Assembly: GCF_000828675.1 (NCBI RefSeq)
Contig: NZ_AP014510.1
Span: 1,383,413-1,447,412, forward strand
Origin: Thermotoga profunda AZM34c06
Lineage (GTDB): Bacteria > Thermotogota > Thermotogae > Thermotogales > DSM-5069
Length of the DNA stretch: 64,000 nt
Reading direction: 5' to 3'
In this document: positions 1 through 7,696 of the stretch, piece by piece
Numbering within the stretch: the first letter of the stretch is position 1
Layout: each line of letters starts with the position of its first letter
Translations under genes and position numbers: made by a program
Notes under the pieces: generated by a model
The model's database searches: none
Told to the model about the DNA's origin: nothing
What the model saw: the letters and a program-made list of their open reading frames with translations, nothing else

Positions 1-1
1 C

Positions 2-619
2 AGGCAAGCTGGGAAGGTTAAGAGGGTACTACTTGAAGAATTGAAAGGATACAGTGAATACAAATTCACAGTAGCAAGTGCATCGTTCATTGTGGATCAG
101 ATAAATTCTCAAATATTGAAAAGCCAATTACAGAGCCTTATCACGTCATTGATACTGATCTTTATTTCTATCATTATAGCCTTCAAAAATCTCAAATTTT
201 CAACAATTGTGGTAATTCCAGTTCTATTGACGGCAATTTTCAATTTCATTTTTATCTATCTTATGAAGCTCAGATTGGATATTGCAACATCGATTGTTGC
301 GAGCATATTGGTTGGTCTTGTGGTAGACTATTCTATACACCTGGCCCATGATTTGAAGATAACAAAGAACATATCAAAATCAATTGAAAACATTGGCATG
401 CCAGTTCTCACAAATGCACTTGGCTTGATAGCAGGTTTTTTGGTGATGTCTCTTTCGAGACTTGCGTTGTTCAGAAATGTATCGATACTTCTCGTTTTTG
501 GAATAGCTTTTGGCGTATCTTTTACAATATTTTCTCAACCACTTATAATGCAAAGGTTGGTGGAAAAAATTGAGATTGGACAGGTTTCTTTCCAACGCAA
601 AGATGGGAACAAGAAGTGA
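2..619 (+). CDS. RND/MMPL-family transporter, C-terminal part (cut by window edge)
   Basis: The frame is open from the first bases of the window, so the N-terminal part lies outside it and the TTG at 41 need not be a start. The roughly 205 visible residues contain five or six long hydrophobic segments. The segment GLVVDYSIHLAHDL has the acidic residue in a membrane helix that is typical of the proton-relay helix of RND/MMPL exporters. The short basic tail after the last helix suggests that the true C-terminus is seen. The family exports lipids, hydrophobic compounds or drugs using the proton gradient; the substrate cannot be told here. The 3' end overlaps the following pseudouridine synthase by 50 nt in another frame, so the two are probably co-transcribed. 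Confidence 0.75.
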   Translation, partial: RQAGKVKRVLLEELKGYSEYKFTVASASFIVDQINSQILKSQLQSLITSLILIFISIIIAFKNLKFSTIVVIPVLLTAIFNFIFIYLMKLRLDIATSIVASILVGLVVDYSIHLAHDLKITKNISKSIENIGMPVLTNALGLIAGFLVMSLSRLALFRNVSILLVFGIAFGVSFTIFSQPLIMQRLVEKIEIGQVSFQRKDGNKK

Positions 620-1259
620 AGTCAAAAAATATATAAAATCTGGATTGGCAACGGTGAATGGGATCGTGATAAGAGATGAAAGTTTTCATGTTTCTGAAAA
701 AGACGTTGTCAAATTAGACGGAAAACTCGTTCTTCCTCACAGAATGGTTTACATAATCTTTAACAAACCATCGGGATATGTAAGTGACAGGACTGAGAAC
801 GAAGCATGTATATATGATCTAATAGACCATCCATACTTGGATGAACTTCAAGTTGCTGGCAGGTTGGACAAGGACGTAGAGGGATTAATGCTCTTGTCAA
901 ATGATGGTGTCTTCATACATAAAATAATAAGTCCAAAGAATCATGTTCAAAAAGAATATCTTGTATGGTTTCAGGGGGAGTTAACCAACTGGAAAATAGA
1001 ATTAGTTCAAAAAGGATTAAAAACCCCGACTGAACAATTCAAGCCAGCCATTTTGCGATCCATTCGACCTGGCTTGTTGAGTCTTACGATAACCGAAGGT
1101 AAATACCATCAGGTGAAAAAGATGATGAACTTTTTAGATCTACACTACACAAAAATACAGAGAATAAGAATCGGCAAGATCGAAATTGGTGACTTAAAGC
1201 CCGGCGATTTTCGCGAACTTTTTGAAGATGAAATAAAATCATTGTTCTTGAATTCGTGA
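570..1259 (+). CDS. RsuA/RluB/E/F-family rRNA pseudouridine synthase
   Basis: This 229-residue protein begins with an S4-like RNA-binding domain (about residues 1-48; MRLDRFLSNA matches the usual start of the domain) and continues with a pseudouridine synthase domain. The catalytic aspartate is D100 in GRLDKDVEGLMLLS, the RsuA-family version of the motif. These enzymes convert a specific uridine in 16S or 23S rRNA to pseudouridine; which site is modified cannot be read from the sequence. Translation starts at TTG 570 inside the end of the transporter gene, which suggests translational coupling. Its 3' end overlaps the convergent ABC permease gene by 21 nt, with no room for a separate terminator. 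Confidence 0.85.
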   Translation: MRLDRFLSNAKMGTRSEVKKYIKSGLATVNGIVIRDESFHVSEKDVVKLDGKLVLPHRMVYIIFNKPSGYVSDRTENEACIYDLIDHPYLDELQVAGRLDKDVEGLMLLSNDGVFIHKIISPKNHVQKEYLVWFQGELTNWKIELVQKGLKTPTEQFKPAILRSIRPGLLSLTITEGKYHQVKKMMNFLDLHYTKIQRIRIGKIEIGDLKPGDFRELFEDEIKSLFLNS

Positions 1260-2153
1260 ATGAGATCTAATTTTTGATCTTGCGTAAATTATAAGAACCA
1301 CGATTGTCAAGATAAATGGCAGCATGTTAGTGATCTCTGAAGGTATTCGTAAAGACTGTAGAGTGATACCGAGTGCCTCTGCCACACCAAATATCAAAGC
1401 TCCAAAAGCACCAAATAAAGCGGAATTTCCTCCAAGGGCTTGAGCGGCAATTGAGATGAATCCTCTACCAGAGGTCATATCCCTGGCGAACCACGAAACA
1501 TAACCCATCGACAAAAATGCCCCACCAAAACCAGCAAAGATTCCGCTTAAAACAAGTGATAAAGATTTCATTTTATTCACTGAGATACCTACAGAAACGG
1601 CAGCATCTGGATTCTCACCGACAGACCTCATTCTGATACCCAATGGTGTCTTTTTGACTAAGTAATTGACGACAAAAATTGAGAGTATCGCTATATAAGT
1701 CAGTGTATTGTGCCCACTCAAAACTTTACCAATGAAGGGTATATCTTTCAAAAATGGGATATCGATTTTTGGTATTGTGAAACTCCTCAAAGATGCCGAA
1801 GACCCTTTATCTCCTGTTATCGCATAAAGTAAGAAAACAGTTAGACCTGACGAAAGTAAATTGATGGCAACGCCACCTATGACCAAGTCCGTTTTCAGTT
1901 TCAAGTGAAAATAGGCAAGTAATATGGCAAGTAAAGTTGAGGAAGCAACACCCGCCAGAAGACCAATCCATGAATTTTGGGTGAATGAAGCTATTATAGT
2001 TCCCCAGAAGGCAGACATCAACATCATACCTTCGATCCCTATGTTTATCGTTCCAGTTATCGAACTCAAAAGTGATGCCATAACACCAAAGAAAAGTGGT
2101 GTGGAAACCCTAATAACGCTGTACCAAAATTCGGGATTTAGAAGATCAGTCAC
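1239..2153 (-). CDS. ABC transporter permease, nucleoside/BMP type (second permease)
   Basis: A 304-residue, very hydrophobic protein with about eight to ten membrane segments. It has the glycine-rich pattern of the BPD_transp_2 permeases (GTINIGIEGMMLMSAFWG near residue 33 and RSVGENPDAAVSVGI near residue 176). These are typical of the second permease in BmpA-linked nucleoside importers such as Bacillus NupQ (YufQ). The start overlaps the end of the other permease gene by 8 nt and it is the last gene of the six-gene operon read leftwards from 7513. It is expected to form the membrane channel as a heterodimer with the 2146-3195 product. Confidence 0.85.
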   Translation of the reverse strand: MTDLLNPEFWYSVIRVSTPLFFGVMASLLSSITGTINIGIEGMMLMSAFWGTIIASFTQNSWIGLLAGVASSTLLAILLAYFHLKLKTDLVIGGVAINLLSSGLTVFLLYAITGDKGSSASLRSFTIPKIDIPFLKDIPFIGKVLSGHNTLTYIAILSIFVVNYLVKKTPLGIRMRSVGENPDAAVSVGISVNKMKSLSLVLSGIFAGFGGAFLSMGYVSWFARDMTSGRGFISIAAQALGGNSALFGAFGALIFGVAEALGITLQSLRIPSEITNMLPFILTIVVLIIYARSKIRSHSRIQEQ

Positions 2154-3195
2154 CTTTCATCGCCTCTTTAGCAACGGCTTTTTCTTTGAATTTTTCCAAA
2201 AGTGCTTCTGCCGTGATCAAAAGAATCATTAGGCTTTGAAGAACTATGACTATTTCCGGTGCTATTCCCGTAGTTCTACCCATGATGTTAGCACCTATTC
2301 TCAAATAAGCGATAAACAACGCACTCGGTATAACCAAGAACGGATTGTTTCTTGCCAATATTGCAACTATAATACCGTCAAAACCATAACCCGGTAATGA
2401 CTGCCAGACAAATCTACGATACATCGCCGTTAATTCGATTCCACCGGCAAGCCCAGCAATCGCCCCCGATAGAATCTGTATCCAGAATATGACACTCATA
2501 GTCTTCATACCACTGTAAAATCCGAATTTTTTGTTTGCTCCAACTACTCTTATTTGGTATCCCAACTTTGTTCTGTAGAATAGTAAACCAACTAAGATTG
2601 ACAAAGCAATAGCTATAAAAAGTCCGGAATTCAATCTGTATTTTGTCAATGTAGATAACCACGCGGTTTGTGGAAATCTGTATGAAACAAGGGCACCTGC
2701 AGCCTTGTCTCGAAAGTAATTATTGACCAAAAACAGCACAAGGAAATATGAAATGTAATTCATCATGAGCGATGATACCAACTCACTTGCTTTCCATTTT
2801 GTTCTCAAAATCGCTGGAACAAAAGCCCAAAAAGAACCAAAGAGAGTCGCTCCAAACAACGTGAAGATCAGATGAAGCCATGGAATCTGTGGAAATTTCA
2901 AGGCAAAGATCATCGCACCAAATGCTCCAAAGAACAACTGCCCCTCGGCTCCTATGTTGAACACCTTGGCTTGAAAAACTATTGAAAGTGCCAGTCCTGT
3001 CATCATCAGTGGGACAGAGTTGTTTAGAAACTCAAAAAACCTTCGCTGAGTTGTCATTGGACCGGTCAAGAAGAGTTTAAAAGCCTCCATAGGTTCGTCT
3101 GTGCTGAAAAGCAGAAAGATATAACCGATCAAAAGAGCTATGCCAACGGTTATAACAAATCTTGCCAATTCCAACAACATAAGTGTTCTCTTCAT
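2146..3195 (-). CDS. ABC transporter permease, nucleoside/BMP type (first permease)
   Basis: A 349-residue integral membrane protein. The segment VFNIGAEGQLFFGAFGAM (about residue 76 onward) and IRVVGANKKFGFYSGM are conserved features of the NupP/YufP-like permeases of the BPD_transp_2 family. It overlaps the ATPase gene upstream by 4 nt (ATGA) and the second permease downstream by 8 nt. Together with the double-NBD ATPase and the BMP-family binding protein it forms a complete importer, most likely for nucleosides given the adjacent nucleoside hydrolase and phosphorylase. The substrate is inferred from context. Confidence 0.85.
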   Translation of the reverse strand: MKRTLMLLELARFVITVGIALLIGYIFLLFSTDEPMEAFKLFLTGPMTTQRRFFEFLNNSVPLMMTGLALSIVFQAKVFNIGAEGQLFFGAFGAMIFALKFPQIPWLHLIFTLFGATLFGSFWAFVPAILRTKWKASELVSSLMMNYISYFLVLFLVNNYFRDKAAGALVSYRFPQTAWLSTLTKYRLNSGLFIAIALSILVGLLFYRTKLGYQIRVVGANKKFGFYSGMKTMSVIFWIQILSGAIAGLAGGIELTAMYRRFVWQSLPGYGFDGIIVAILARNNPFLVIPSALFIAYLRIGANIMGRTTGIAPEIVIVLQSLMILLITAEALLEKFKEKAVAKEAMKGD

Positions 3196-4739
3196 AAATC
3201 AACAGACTCCCTTATGTATTCAGCGCTTTGTCTTTTCACACCGAGCATGTAATACCCTAAGTCGGTCTCAGTTAAATTCTCATTTTTCAAATGTGCAACT
3301 ATCTCACCTTTGTAGAGGACAATTATCCTATCAGCGATCTGAAGGACTTCCTGAAGATCAGTTGAGATGAGAAGAACTGCTTTTCCTTCATTTCTGATTT
3401 GAATGAGTTTCTTTCGAATAAATTCACTTGAAGCGATATCTATACCATGAGTTGGTTGATTCGCTATGACTATTCTTGCAGAATTTGTCATTTCACGGGC
3501 AACCACAACTTTTTGCATATTTCCGCCTGAAAGCATTCTAACCGCTGTTACTGGGCTTTTAGTTCTAACGTCAAATTCTCTTATCATCTTTTTAGCAAAT
3601 TCAATTACATATTTTTTCTTATAAATCAGGTGACCAGAAAAAGGTTTCAAGTAAAACCTGTCAGATATTAAATTTTCAGCTATTGATAGATCAAGCGCAC
3701 ATCCCACTTCAACTCTGTCTTCTGGAATATGAGAAATTCCTACTTGTCTCAATTTCCATGGTTGAGCACCGAGTATGTTCTTACCGTTCAACATGATTTC
3801 ACCAGTAGCCCTTTCTCTCAATCCAGTTAGTATTTCAACAAGTTCCTTTTGGCCGTTGCCTTCGAGTCCTGCCACAGCCAATATCTCTCCTGCTCTGAGA
3901 GAAAAATTGAGATTTTTGAGAATATGAGCGCCATCTTCTCTGAAATAATTCAGATTTTCCACTTTGAGCAAGACTTCGCCAGGTTCTTTTCGTTCCCTTT
4001 TTATGTCATACTCAAATTTTCTTCCAATCATCAATTCCACAATATCAGTTTCTGTGATATCTTTATTTTCATAAGTTCCAACAACTTGAGCATTTCGCAT
4101 TATTGTTATTCTATTAGCTATTTGTTTGACTTCGTTCAGCTTATGAGTTATGAAAATAACAGTTAAACCATTTTGAACCAACCTTCTGAGTACCTCAAAC
4201 AGGTCATTGACTTCCTGTGGTGTTAACACTGAAGATGGTTCATCGAGTATCAATATCTTTGCTCCTCTCACAAGAGCTTTGAGAATTTCTATTCTTTGTT
4301 TCACTCCAACTGGTAAGTCCAAGACCTTTTCCCATATTGGAATTTCAAAGTTCAAACGTTTCGCGTAATCATTGATGATATTCTCCACTTTCTTAGAGTC
4401 AATGGAGAAAAAGCGCTTTCTTGGTTCTATACCAAGCATGATATTTTCAGCAACAGTAAAGGATGGAACAAGCATAAAGTGTTGATGCACCATACCTATA
4501 CCGAGGGTAATCGCTTCTTTTGGTGAATTTATATGCACAGTTTTGCCAAAAACTCTTATCTCACCACTTGTGGGCTTCTCAATTCCAAAAAAAATCTTCA
4601 TGAGTGTAGTTTTTCCTGCACCATTTTCACCAACTATTGCATGAACTTCTGCTTCCTCAATTGAGATATTTACATTTTTATTTGCGACAACACCGTTTGG
4701 ATAAACCTTTGTAATATCAATAGCTTCGATTGCCTTCAT
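3192..4739 (-). CDS. ABC transporter ATP-binding protein, double NBD, nucleoside-import type
   Basis: About 515 residues with two tandem ABC domains, the layout of NupO/RbsA-type ATPases. NBD1 has Walker A GENGAGKTTLMK and Walker B ILILDEPSSVL, but a weak signature (LPVGVKQRIEIL). NBD2 has a degenerate Walker A (GLEGNGQKELVEIL), a good signature LSGGNMQKVVVA, and ANQPTHGID at the Walker B position. Such asymmetric sites are normal in this subfamily. I chose ATG 4739 because GGTGGGAG lies just before it; an in-frame TTG at 4754 would add only MVGEK and sits in the T-run of the upstream terminator. It powers import through the two permeases that follow. Confidence 0.88.
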   Translation of the reverse strand: MKAIEAIDITKVYPNGVVANKNVNISIEEAEVHAIVGENGAGKTTLMKIFFGIEKPTSGEIRVFGKTVHINSPKEAITLGIGMVHQHFMLVPSFTVAENIMLGIEPRKRFFSIDSKKVENIINDYAKRLNFEIPIWEKVLDLPVGVKQRIEILKALVRGAKILILDEPSSVLTPQEVNDLFEVLRRLVQNGLTVIFITHKLNEVKQIANRITIMRNAQVVGTYENKDITETDIVELMIGRKFEYDIKRERKEPGEVLLKVENLNYFREDGAHILKNLNFSLRAGEILAVAGLEGNGQKELVEILTGLRERATGEIMLNGKNILGAQPWKLRQVGISHIPEDRVEVGCALDLSIAENLISDRFYLKPFSGHLIYKKKYVIEFAKKMIREFDVRTKSPVTAVRMLSGGNMQKVVVAREMTNSARIVIANQPTHGIDIASSEFIRKKLIQIRNEGKAVLLISTDLQEVLQIADRIIVLYKGEIVAHLKNENLTETDLGYYMLGVKRQSAEYIRESVDL

Positions 4740-4752
4740 TTTCTCTCCCACC

Positions 4753-4777
4753 AAAAAGAGGGAGCAGGTGCCCCCTC
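4753..4777 (-). terminator. Hairpin with U-run between binding protein and ABC ATPase genes
   Basis: On the minus strand an 8-bp stem (GAGGGGGC pairing with GCTCCCTC, one G-T pair) with loop ACCT is followed directly by TTTTT. The hairpin begins inside the last codon and stop of the BMP binding protein gene, and the U-run ends about 14 nt before the ATPase start. It would stop part of the transcription after the binding protein, giving more binding protein than transporter, a common arrangement in ABC operons. Confidence 0.8.
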
Positions 4778-5840
4778 AAGGTTTAACGCTCATTCTGAGT
4801 TTATTCAGATCATCTTGAGACATACCAAAGACTGTACCGACTTTGATCTCGCCCTTTGTGATCTTGTTCTCGATTTCTTTAATCTTGTTGCGGAATTGTT
4901 CTGGTACCAATTCTCTGTAATATTTATTGTCCGCAACTCCCACTCCGCCTTCCAAAATACCGAGATTTTCTGCCCTTCCATAAACAAGTCTGCCTTCCAA
5001 GTGCATTTTAATTCCTCTGAAGATTGAGAGATCGACGTTTTTCATCATCGATGTCACAATCCTTTTAGCTATTTCTATGTCTGTACTTTCATAAATGAGA
5101 GCCTGATCAGAGTCGACACCTATTGCCCAGCGATCTGCTTCCTTCGCCGCTTCTAACAAGCCTATGCCAGTGTTTCCAGCAACGTTGAAGATGATGTCAG
5201 CACCTTGTCTATACATGGCAAGGCTCAATTCTTTACCCTTTGCAGGGTCGTTGAAGTTCCCAACATAGGAGATAAGGACTTTGATATTCGGATTTATATA
5301 TCTGGCACCTTCAATATAACCTACCAAAAAGTCATTTATCACGGGAATATCCATTCCACCGAGAAAGCCTATAATCGGTTCTGGGTTAGTTTTTGGCATA
5401 CCAGATGTTGTGATCATAGCGGCAAGGGCACCCATGAGGAAAGAACCTTCGTTTTGTTTGTAAAGTATCGAATAGACATTTTTCACACCGGGCTTACTGT
5501 AATCGACTGATGTATCGAAAATGAAATATTTCTTGTCTGGATTCATCGCAGCTACTTCTTCGAGAATTTCTTGCATCTGCCAGGTCCCGACAATAATTAT
5601 GTCGTAATCTTGATCAGAAAGATCTTCCAAATAGGGTCGCCAGTTTTCTTGTTTGTAAGAGGCTTCGATGATCTTTCCTTGAATCCCAAGCTGTCGGATT
5701 GCCATATCCAAACCTCTTGCGGCAGAATCAAAGAACGATTTGTCACCAAGGTTACCATTCAAGAGTAATGCCACTTTCAAAGGTTTTGCGAAACTGAGTA
5801 CTGCCAAAACTACGAGTAAAACAACCAACAGTTTCTTCAT
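4776..5840 (-). CDS. BMP-family ABC substrate-binding protein, probably nucleoside-binding
   Basis: A 354-residue secreted protein of the BmpA/Med family (PBP1 fold). A signal peptide is clear (MKKLLVVLLVVLAVLSFAKP), but no lipobox cysteine is seen, so it looks like a soluble periplasmic protein rather than the usual lipoprotein. Family motifs include LNGNLGDKSFFDSAARGLD near the mature N-terminus and WAIGVDSDQALIYESTDI. Known relatives bind purine or pyrimidine nucleosides; here the neighbours (uridine phosphorylase, nucleoside hydrolase) point to the same. It overlaps the phosphorylase gene by 4 nt, and a terminator hairpin starts at its stop codon. Confidence 0.87.
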   Translation of the reverse strand: MKKLLVVLLVVLAVLSFAKPLKVALLLNGNLGDKSFFDSAARGLDMAIRQLGIQGKIIEASYKQENWRPYLEDLSDQDYDIIIVGTWQMQEILEEVAAMNPDKKYFIFDTSVDYSKPGVKNVYSILYKQNEGSFLMGALAAMITTSGMPKTNPEPIIGFLGGMDIPVINDFLVGYIEGARYINPNIKVLISYVGNFNDPAKGKELSLAMYRQGADIIFNVAGNTGIGLLEAAKEADRWAIGVDSDQALIYESTDIEIAKRIVTSMMKNVDLSIFRGIKMHLEGRLVYGRAENLGILEGGVGVADNKYYRELVPEQFRNKIKEIENKITKGEIKVGTVFGMSQDDLNKLRMSVKP

Positions 5841-6586
5841 TTACCAACACCTCCCTCAATTAGAATCTCTATAGCCCTAACGGCTATTCTGATAGAGTTT
5901 TCTAAACCTTCTTCGAACTTTTCACCAGCTTGTATATAGCCTTCGTCTGTGAGTTCTTCTCTAACGGTCAAGACTGCACCAGTTTTCAATTGCTTTATTC
6001 CACCTATGATATAAAGTGCACCTATTTCCATTTCTACTGCAAGGACACCGGCTTTGACCAGTTGTTTTTCCAAATGATCGTGTTTTTCTGGATCAAAAGC
6101 CCTTCCATAATACGAATCTGTCGAAAGAACTGTGCCAACGTGGAATGGATTTTTTACGTCCCTTGCTGCTTTCACAAGCGCATCTACAACCTGAAAATCT
6201 GCCACAGCAGGATATTCAGGAATTATATACTGAGCAGTCGTTCCATCCAACCTAACTGCTGCATTCACGATCACGCTATGACCAAGCTTGAGATTCTTTT
6301 GAAAAGCCCCAGTTGTTCCAACGCGTATTACAACCCTTGCATTTGTTGTGGATAGTTCTTCTATACCAATTGCCATAGCAGGTGCTCCCATTCCAGTTGA
6401 CATCACACTGACTTTTTCACCTTTGACATAACCTGTGTAGGTGAGATATTCTCGATTGTCACCTACTTTTACAGCATCTTGAAAATATTTCGCTACCCGT
6501 TCCACTCTACCTCTGTCACCAACAACAATGACATATCTACCCACATCATCTGGTTTAACCTTTATGTGGTACCTTGGATCCACCAT
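5837..6586 (-). CDS. udp: Uridine phosphorylase-like nucleoside phosphorylase
   Basis: A 249-residue protein of the NP-I (PNP/UDP) family. It shows the phosphate/nucleoside-site motifs VVGDRGRVERVAKYF near the N-terminus, STGMGAPAMAIGIEEL around residue 63, and VAVEMEIGALY near residue 183, with the Glu-Met-Glu that contacts the ribose. The enzyme splits nucleosides with phosphate to the free base and ribose 1-phosphate in the cytoplasm. Uridine phosphorylase is the best fit, but a purine nucleoside phosphorylase of the same family cannot be ruled out. It sits 3 nt after the nucleoside hydrolase gene and just before the binding protein, so imported nucleosides can be used at once. Confidence 0.82.
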   Translation of the reverse strand: MVDPRYHIKVKPDDVGRYVIVVGDRGRVERVAKYFQDAVKVGDNREYLTYTGYVKGEKVSVMSTGMGAPAMAIGIEELSTTNARVVIRVGTTGAFQKNLKLGHSVIVNAAVRLDGTTAQYIIPEYPAVADFQVVDALVKAARDVKNPFHVGTVLSTDSYYGRAFDPEKHDHLEKQLVKAGVLAVEMEIGALYIIGGIKQLKTGAVLTVREELTDEGYIQAGEKFEEGLENSIRIAVRAIEILIEGGVGK

Positions 6587-6589
6587 AAT

Positions 6590-7513
6590 CTATGCCTCCT
6601 TTAAATTGTTGAACTCTTCGAAGAAGATATCAAAGAATTTCTCACTATCAGCCTTTAACATAATTTTGGCATTTGGAATTTTACCGGATGTATGCCAGAT
6701 ATCAACGACTGTTTGCCCATAAGTGAGTTCGCCTTTTGTCTCTACATCAACATGATATTCCTTCACTTCGAATATTTCTGGATGCAACAGATACATCACA
6801 GTACACGGATCATGTAAAGGAACACCTTCGATACCAAAAACTCTCTTATATGTGGACTTAAAGAAAACAAGTAAATCTGCAAGAAGATTGAATTTTGCTC
6901 CAAATTGCCTCATTCGGCTCACTTCTCTTTCTGTGACGATAACCTGGTGTGTAACATCCAGTGGAGCCATAACAATCGGTACACCAGAATTGAAAACAAT
7001 TTTGGCAGCTTCTGGATCGGCAAATATGTTGAACTCAGCAACAGGTGTTACATTGCCGAAAGCAATCCCACCACCCATTAAAACAATTGAATTTATTCGT
7101 TTGATCAGATGAGGATAGCGAAGCATGAAAATTGCGATATTTGTCAAAGGACCTGTTGGAACCAAGATTACATCTGAATACCTTTCCAACATCTGGGCGA
7201 TGAAGTCAACTGCATGAGTTTTTTCGATAGGTCTCTTTGGCGATGGAAGTTGAGCACCTTCGAGCCCTGATTTACCGTGTATATCTGGGGCCACAATGGT
7301 ATTTCTGATAAGCGGTCTACCACATCCGGCAAACACGGGAATATCGATGTCAAAAAGATCTAAAACCGTCCTTGCGTTTCTCGTCGTGTTTTCCAGGTAA
7401 GAATTTCCTACAACAGTGGTAACACCAAGCAATTCGATTTCTTTGGAAGCCGCAGCTAATAGAATAGCAAAAGCATCATCATGACCTGGGTCACAATCAA
7501 GAATAATACGCAC
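6590..7513 (-). CDS. Inosine/uridine-preferring nucleoside hydrolase
   Basis: A 307-residue protein with the calcium-site motif DCDPGHDDAFAILLA at residues 6-20, the hallmark of nucleoside N-ribohydrolases. VLMGGGIAFGNVTPVAEFN near residue 143 contains the family's active-site loop, and the late VPLHDPC motif carries the conserved His-Asp pair. The enzyme hydrolyses nucleosides to ribose and base. Start is GTG 7513, preceded by GAGGTG at a 5-nt spacing. It is the first gene of the operon, so uptake and two routes of cleavage are expressed together. Substrate preference (RihA/B-like or IunH-like) is not resolved. Confidence 0.88.
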   Translation of the reverse strand: MRIILDCDPGHDDAFAILLAAASKEIELLGVTTVVGNSYLENTTRNARTVLDLFDIDIPVFAGCGRPLIRNTIVAPDIHGKSGLEGAQLPSPKRPIEKTHAVDFIAQMLERYSDVILVPTGPLTNIAIFMLRYPHLIKRINSIVLMGGGIAFGNVTPVAEFNIFADPEAAKIVFNSGVPIVMAPLDVTHQVIVTEREVSRMRQFGAKFNLLADLLVFFKSTYKRVFGIEGVPLHDPCTVMYLLHPEIFEVKEYHVDVETKGELTYGQTVVDIWHTSGKIPNAKIMLKADSEKFFDIFFEEFNNLKEA

Positions 7514-7696
7514 AATAACACCTCACTCTGTTTGCATTCAGGGTATAATCTCTCTGAAATTCTACCATGTATTTTTGCGATCACTCAAGCTTTGTTTCTA
7601 TGATGTGAAAATATGCCAAATTTCATCAGGACAGTCCTTGTTGAAAATAAGTAGCAAAAAGAGTGTGATAATCTTTGTTACAAAATATTTTTCGGA
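7514..7696 (-). promoter_or_regulatory. Intergenic region upstream of the nucleoside operon
   Basis: This 183-nt gap separates the end of dnaE from the nucleoside operon. It contains the perfect dyad AGGACAGTCCT (7628-7638), flanked on the left by TTTCA (7621-7625) and on the right by TGAAA (7642-7646), an operator-like arrangement. Near 7541-7549 the minus strand reads GATTATACC, a possible weak -10. No good -35 or rho-independent terminator was found. The operator role is inference. Confidence 0.35.

Noticed and set aside
380-625. Minus-strand frame opposite the transporter and pseudouridine synthase genes
   Set aside because: No SD, unusual composition, and it is fully antisense to two recognisable genes.
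7544-7549. Plus-strand TATAAT as a promoter reading towards dnaE
   Set aside because: No -35 at proper distance and no gene on the plus strand downstream.
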